8,445 bases of DNA from Alphaproteobacteria bacterium (lineage in GTDB: Bacteria > Pseudomonadota > Alphaproteobacteria > Puniceispirillales > UBA1172): contig JAGWAQ010000148.1 in assembly GCA_021296375.1 (NCBI GenBank), positions 1-8,445 of the forward strand. The letters run 5' to 3'. Every line of letters starts with the position of its first letter. Position 1 is the first letter of the stretch. Shown in pieces: positions 6,273-8,445 of the stretch. A program made the position numbers and the translations under genes. Under the pieces are notes generated by a model, which ran no database searches, was not told the origin of the DNA, and saw only the letters and a program-made list of their open reading frames with translations.

Positions 6273-6965
6273 TTATTTCAGGTCGGCGTCAGGATGAAGC
6301 GCCATGATGCGGCGGTTCAGCTCATCGAGATAAGGGTCACGAAGCCCCAGCTCGATCAGGCTGTCGCGGGTGCGCTCAAGATACTCAAGGCTGGTGCCGA
6401 TAAAGCCCCTGGCGGTGGCGATCACCTGCGCCTTTTCATCCATCGACATGTCCGACACATAACTCGGGCTTTTCGGGTCAATGACAAAGGTGACGGCGTT
6501 GATCATGGTGCCGTTATCAAGGTGGACCTTGACGATTTTAGGTTGATAGGAGCTGTTGATCATCTCCCTCTTCCAGAGCAGGTCAAGCTCACCCACCGCG
6601 ATGCTGCGGTCAAGTTTCAGGGCCTGGCCGGTGCAGCAGCCGCCGCGCTCAAGCCCGAGAATAAGCCCGGGCAATTCCGGGGTGCCGCGCCCGATCCGTG
6701 TCTGCAGGCAATAGCGGCGGTGATAGCCGTAAATGCGCCCCAACTGTTTGTCGGAAACCTCAACCGTGGGGTTCCAGATCAGGGAGCCATACCCGAACAA
6801 CCAGATGTCATCAGGGTAATCATCAGGGATCAACTGTCGCCGTGAGGCGATCAAATCATCATCACTCAGCACCGATGACCCGTCACCGTCGCGTTCGCGC
6901 GCCAGTTTCTGGATGGTGCCATCAGCAAGCGATTGGCGGGAAATGGGAACAGGAGACGATGACAT
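6273..6965 (-). CDS. chaC: ChaC-like gamma-glutamylcyclotransferase
   Basis: This is a predicted cytosolic glutathione-specific gamma-glutamylcyclotransferase, which splits glutathione to 5-oxoproline and Cys-Gly. It has 230 residues. The substrate-binding FGYGSLIWNP is at 57-66, and the following GYHRRYCLQTRIGRGTPELP (80-99) and GGCCTGQA are typical of bacterial ChaC. WKREM (131-135) contains Glu134, the likely catalytic acid/base. The first 50 residues are a charged extension of low conservation, common in proteobacterial members. ATG 6965 is chosen because it sits one base after the mscS TAG (6967-6969). The frame stays open to 7031, but that longer version would overlap mscS by 65 bases. 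There is no strong ribosome binding site, so coupling to mscS translation is likely. Confidence 0.88.
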   Translation of the reverse strand: MSSSPVPISRQSLADGTIQKLARERDGDGSSVLSDDDLIASRRQLIPDDYPDDIWLFGYGSLIWNPTVEVSDKQLGRIYGYHRRYCLQTRIGRGTPELPGLILGLERGGCCTGQALKLDRSIAVGELDLLWKREMINSSYQPKIVKVHLDNGTMINAVTFVIDPKSPSYVSDMSMDEKAQVIATARGFIGTSLEYLERTRDSLIELGLRDPYLDELNRRIMALHPDADLK

Positions 6966-6966
6966 G

Positions 6967-7794
6967 CTAGTCTGAAGATACCATACGAACATCACGTTGC
7001 GGGAAGGGAATTTCGATATTGGCGGCGTCAAGCACTGGCTTGACCTGGCGCATCATGTCCCAATAGAGGTCCCAGTAGACATCATTATTGGCGTAAAGAC
7101 GCAACCGGACAGTGATGGCACTGTCGCCAAAATTAACCACCAGAAAGCGCGGTTCCGGGTCCGTCAGCACCCGCGGGTCTTTCGCCAGCTTGAGCAGGGA
7201 TTGTTCAGCATGGTCAAGATCAGTCGAATAGGCGATGCCGATATCAATATCCATGCGGCGGGTGTTGTTGCGGGAATGATTGATCACCCAGGCCCCCCAG
7301 ATCGCCGAATTGGGAACCGAAATAAAAACATTGTCAAAAGTGGTGATGATGGTGGTGAACAGTCCGATTTCCGTGACCGTGCCGGAATTTGCCCCGGTTT
7401 CGATCCAGTCCCCGGCCTGAAATGGCCGCAGGAACAACAGCATCACCCCCGCCGCGACATTGGATAACGTGCCTTGCAGCGCAAGGCCAATCGCCAGGCC
7501 AGCGGCACCCAGAACAGCGATGATCGAGGTCGTTTGAATCCCGATACTGCCGAGCATCGCCACCAGCGCGATAATCAACACCGCGTAACGGGCGAGCGAT
7601 GCCACCAGCGGCACCAGCGTGGGGTCAAATCTTGACATCCGCCCGAGATTCTTGCGGATGGCCGCCGCGATCCGGCGGCTGACCACCACCCCCAGCACCA
7701 GAATAATAATGCCGGATAAAAGATTGCCCATGAAGGTCAACAATGCCTCATAATTGGCGGAAGTGGTCAGTTCATTCAGGAACGGCAGGTCCAT
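6967..7794 (-). CDS. mscS: Small-conductance mechanosensitive channel, MscS family
   Basis: This inner-membrane channel opens under membrane tension to release solutes on osmotic downshock. It has 275 residues, close to the E. coli protein (286). Three hydrophobic segments are seen at about 17-39, 62-83 and 88-124. The third is the pore helix, with the glycine/alanine-rich pattern GAAGLAIGLALQGTLSNVAAG (96-116), followed by LRPFQAGDWIE, the start of the cytoplasmic beta domain. Later family features are TTFDNVFISVPNS (151-163) and a C-terminal IPFPQRDVRM. ATG 7794 has a clear AAGGA eight bases upstream. It is the first gene of a two-gene unit with the chaC-like gene and is divergent from ribF, with 251 bases between the starts. 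Confidence 0.94.
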   Translation of the reverse strand: MDLPFLNELTTSANYEALLTFMGNLLSGIIILVLGVVVSRRIAAAIRKNLGRMSRFDPTLVPLVASLARYAVLIIALVAMLGSIGIQTTSIIAVLGAAGLAIGLALQGTLSNVAAGVMLLFLRPFQAGDWIETGANSGTVTEIGLFTTIITTFDNVFISVPNSAIWGAWVINHSRNNTRRMDIDIGIAYSTDLDHAEQSLLKLAKDPRVLTDPEPRFLVVNFGDSAITVRLRLYANNDVYWDLYWDMMRQVKPVLDAANIEIPFPQRDVRMVSSD

Positions 7795-8021
7795 TGGTCT
7801 TTTCCTTTTAGCTGGCGGGCAAGCGGCGGGCAGGCTGGCGGGCCATGATCAGGCTTCCATCCTGCCAGACTCCAGCTCGTTGGGCAATGCTGACCGTGAC
7901 GGAACAGCGGTGCAGTTAATCTGCTTGCAGGCGTTGAAACCAGTAGTAAAACCTTTCCAATTTTGCTAAATCAACGGCCTTAGAACAAAGTTTTTCAACC
8001 CACCCGCATCTGACGCTGACG
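7795..8021. other. Divergent gap between mscS and ribF
   Basis: Promoters for both mscS and ribF should lie here, but I find no hexamer pair good enough to call. GGCGGGC and CTGGCGGGC recur at about 7811-7840, close to the mscS ribosome binding site. No RFN (FMN) riboswitch signature is visible ahead of ribF. I see no gene. Confidence 0.5.
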
Positions 8022-8045
8022 ACGGATACTCGACCACGGATACTC
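8022..8045 (+). repeat. Ten-base direct repeat directly before the ribF start
   Basis: ACGGATACTC occurs at 8022-8031 and again at 8036-8045, a 14-base period that ends exactly at the ATG. The copy next to the ATG supplies only a weak GGA as a ribosome binding site. It looks like a small tandem duplication. Confidence 0.8.
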
Positions 8046-8445
8046 ATGTCTTTTTCCTCTGCATATACTGCCGCTTCGCATGATCAGGCGCCCGCCGTGA
8101 CGGTGATCGACTGGGCCATCGGGGACGCGCCGCTGTCCAATGGTGATTTTGCCACCGCCAATGGTAATTTTGCCACCGCCAATGGTAATTTTGCCACCGC
8201 CAATGGCAACTTTGCCGCTGCCATTGGCAATTTTGATGGCGTGCATCGTGGCCATCAGGCGTTGATCAGCGCGGCGGTGACCGGCGCAAAAGACAGCGGG
8301 CTGATGCCAGCGGTGATCACCTTCAGCCCTCATCCGCGGCGGTTTTTCAACCCCGGCGCCGACGGCTTTGCCCTGACCGATGAGCGCGACAAGATCGATT
8401 TTCTGGCGGCGCTCGGGGTCACGACGGTCATTCGCCTGACGTTTG
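8046..8445 (+). CDS. ribF: RibF, riboflavin kinase / FAD synthetase, N-terminal part (3' end outside window)
   Basis: The bifunctional enzyme phosphorylates riboflavin to FMN and adenylates FMN to FAD. Only the N-terminal FAD-synthetase (nucleotidyltransferase) domain is in the window: 133 codons, still open at the right edge. The signature AIGNFDGVHRGHQALI (59-74) contains the GNFDG and HxGH nucleotide-binding motifs, and VITFSPHPRRFF follows as in the family. Just before the signature, four 7-residue units (NGDFATA, NGNFATA twice, NGNFAAA, residues 32-59) lengthen the loop between the first beta strand and the active-site motif by about 21 residues relative to the usual spacing. ATG 8046 is the only in-frame ATG that gives the expected N-terminus, but it has only a weak GGA ahead. 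No in-frame upstream ATG exists, though CTG 8010 or 8016 cannot be excluded. Confidence 0.92.
   Translation, partial: MSFSSAYTAASHDQAPAVTVIDWAIGDAPLSNGDFATANGNFATANGNFATANGNFAAAIGNFDGVHRGHQALISAAVTGAKDSGLMPAVITFSPHPRRFFNPGADGFALTDERDKIDFLAALGVTTVIRLTF
8139..8222 (+). repeat. Four in-frame 21-bp tandem repeats inside ribF
   Basis: Units lie at 8139-8159, 8160-8180, 8181-8201 and 8202-8222. Units 2 and 3 are identical, unit 1 differs from them by one base, and unit 4 by four. The following 8223-8234 (ATTGGCAATTTT), which encodes the real IGNF of the active-site motif, resembles the start of each unit. This pattern suggests duplication seeded by the active-site codons, with recent expansion of units 1-3. 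The frame is kept throughout. Confidence 0.93.

Noticed and set aside
8139..8222. Pentapeptide-repeat or ice-binding solenoid domain
   Set aside because: The period is seven residues, only four units exist, and they sit inside a compact nucleotidyltransferase domain.
7995..8333. A minus-strand protein with glycine-rich GGGKITI repeats
   Set aside because: It is the antisense reading of the ribF repeats; the plus strand encodes a clear RibF domain.

Overview
The window reads as chromosomal DNA of a GC-rich, aerobic, ubiquinone-using proteobacterium, most likely an alphaproteobacterium. The grounds are the yqaA-dsbB-coq7 gene trio, the form of the HNH protein and of the ChaC and MscS proteins, and a stand-alone glutamyl-Q tRNA(Asp) synthetase. 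The lineage is an inference from protein resemblance. No phage, transposon or CRISPR genes are visible. The gene content is ordinary core metabolism, and the interest lies in short tandem duplications and one broken gene.

Layout. 1-539 (+): C-terminal part of an MFS transporter. 544-1551 (-): moaA, molybdenum cofactor biosynthesis, convergent with it. 1552-1992: a 441-base gap holding five tandem copies of a ~37-bp unit, each shaped like an intrinsic terminator when read on the minus strand, with a possible promoter just upstream. 1993-2844 (-): gluQ. 2935-3597 (+): a small serine esterase, divergent from gluQ. 3742-4368 (+): a solitary HNH nuclease. 4385-5996 (-): a tightly packed set read in the order yqaA, dsbB, coq7, in which coq7 is broken by a frameshift with a short deletion. 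6086-6171 (-): tRNA-Leu(CAA). 6273-7794 (-): mscS then a chaC-like gene, one base apart. 8046-end (+): the start of ribF, divergent from mscS, carrying four 7-residue repeats immediately before its nucleotide-binding motif.

How the parts fit. The yqaA-dsbB-coq7 set joins a DedA-type membrane protein, the quinone-dependent oxidase of periplasmic disulfide formation and a hydroxylase of ubiquinone synthesis, so DsbB and Coq7 are linked through ubiquinone. MscS and ChaC are plausibly co-translated, linking a tension-gated channel to glutathione turnover. MoaA and RibF are the cofactor-synthesis genes.

The strongest leads are the tandem terminator-like array upstream of moaA, the in-frame repeat expansion beside the RibF active site, and the coq7 lesion. 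I see no clearly new multi-gene system.
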